This document shows, piece after piece, positions 63,488 to 64,000 of a stretch of DNA of 64,000 nucleotides. Each line of letters starts with the position of its first letter. Position 1 is the first letter of the stretch. Source of the stretch: Chryseobacterium gleum (GTDB lineage: Bacteria > Bacteroidota > Bacteroidia > Flavobacteriales_D > Crocinitomicaceae); the NCBI GenBank assembly GCA_945862165.1, contig CAMAXI010000007.1:62001-126000 (forward strand), in the 5' to 3' direction. The notes below the pieces were generated by a model. The model did not search any database, had not been told where the DNA came from, and was given only the letters and a program-made list of their open reading frames with translations. The translations under genes and the position numbers were made by a program.

Positions 63488-64000
63488 TGATTAAATGTAT
63501 TTGTATTGATGATGAGCCTTTGTCGCGCGAAATGATGGAAGAGTTCATTCGGAAGGTTCCTTTTTTACAATTTGTTACAGCATGTAGAAATGCAATGGAA
63601 GCTTATCCGATTTTAGAAAAAGAAACCATCGATCTAATCTTTGTAGATATTGAAATGCCGGAAATTAACGGGATACAATTTGTTCAATCTCTAAAACAAA
63701 AACCTTTTATTATTTTTTCTACCGCGTATAAAAAATATGCTCTAGACGGTTTTGAATTGGATGTTATCGATTATTTGGTAAAGCCTTTTTCATTTGATCG
63801 TTTTTATAAAAGTGTCATGAAAGTAAAGGAGGCACATAATTTGATAAATAGTTCTACTCCAGCAATCCTAAAACAACTACCGCCGGATTATATCTTTGTA
63901 AATTCCGATTATAGCTTGGTAAAGGTTAATATTCCTGAAATTGCATATATAGAGGGTTTAAAAGATTATATCAAAATTTACTTATCCGCAAATTCAAAAC
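63487..64000 (+). CDS. LytTR-family response regulator (3' truncated by the window edge)
   Basis: 171 codons are present. The receiver domain (about 1-115) has the acidic motif CIDDEP, the phosphoacceptor Asp in LIFVDIEMPEINGI, the switch Thr in FSTAYKKYALDGF and Lys in DYLVKPFSF. The beginning of the LytTR DNA-binding domain (VNSDYSLVKVNIPEIAYIEGLKDYIKIY) follows before the window ends. Its ATG overlaps the kinase stop by one base, so the two form a cognate system. Confidence 0.93.
   Translation, partial: MIKCICIDDEPLSREMMEEFIRKVPFLQFVTACRNAMEAYPILEKETIDLIFVDIEMPEINGIQFVQSLKQKPFIIFSTAYKKYALDGFELDVIDYLVKPFSFDRFYKSVMKVKEAHNLINSSTPAILKQLPPDYIFVNSDYSLVKVNIPEIAYIEGLKDYIKIYLSANSK

Overview
The window looks like chromosomal DNA from a member of the Bacteroidota, most likely a flavobacterium-like lineage (Flavobacteriales; family not determinable from this sequence alone). 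Support: strong A+T bias; promoters of the Bacteroidota type (-7 box TAnnTTTG) in front of many genes; a secreted protein with a type IX secretion (T9SS) C-terminal sorting domain; a PorE-like OmpA protein; FISUMP and MORN-variant proteins; single-chain glycyl-tRNA synthetase; two-subunit methylmalonyl-CoA mutase; and Wza/Wzc-type polysaccharide export. The DNA is densely coding, with about 50 genes. No rRNA, tRNA, CRISPR array, transposase or phage gene was recognised.

Layout. 0-6 kb: end of an outer-membrane barrel gene, a secreted NUC1 nuclease, then rimP-nusA-infB with a promoter followed at once by a terminator-like hairpin, and a second such hairpin between nusA and infB. 6-11 kb (minus strand): pth, an OmpR-type regulator with its histidine kinase, waaA (Kdo transferase) and a barrel protein. 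11-19 kb (plus strand): an eight-gene nucleotide-sugar operon. It encodes four enzymes that together match the route to UDP-2,3-diacetamido-2,3-dideoxyglucuronate (dehydrogenase, oxidoreductase, aminotransferase, acetyltransferase), plus UDP-glucose dehydrogenase, UDP-xylose synthase, RfbB and a CpsB-type phosphotyrosine phosphatase. 19-28 kb: glyS, two secreted prolyl isomerases (one a cyclophilin-FKBP fusion), a GT22-like mannosyltransferase and methylmalonyl-CoA mutase. 28-34 kb: an HMA-domain lipoprotein, a LuxR-type regulator whose phosphoacceptor Asp is Gly, two small secreted proteins and gcvP. 34-37 kb: an accessory pair, an AAA/DUF4143 ATPase and a Fic protein, each preceded by elaborate palindromic DNA. 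37-43 kb: an orphan histidine kinase, a PfkB sugar kinase, a DUF349 protein and a LOG-family protein, with dispersed REP-like repeats between genes. 43-53 kb (minus strand): a glycosyltransferase-wza-wzc-rfbC-wecA-like surface polysaccharide cluster running into a lytic transglycosylase and uvrA. 53-64 kb: dacB, ddl, a PASTA protein, the T9SS substrate, rluD, the PorE-like protein and a LytS/LytTR two-component pair that runs off the end.

How it fits together: the 11-19 kb and 46-53 kb clusters probably serve one cell-surface polysaccharide. The first makes sugar nucleotides and the phosphatase; the second holds the initiating transferase, the BY-kinase with a (Tyr-Gly)13 tail and the export lipoprotein. 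The most interesting signals are the promoter-terminator arrangement before rimP, the palindromic operators at the ATPase and Fic genes, the Gly-for-Asp receiver, the hexamer repeat in wzc, and several promoters placed so close to ATG that the mRNAs may be leaderless.
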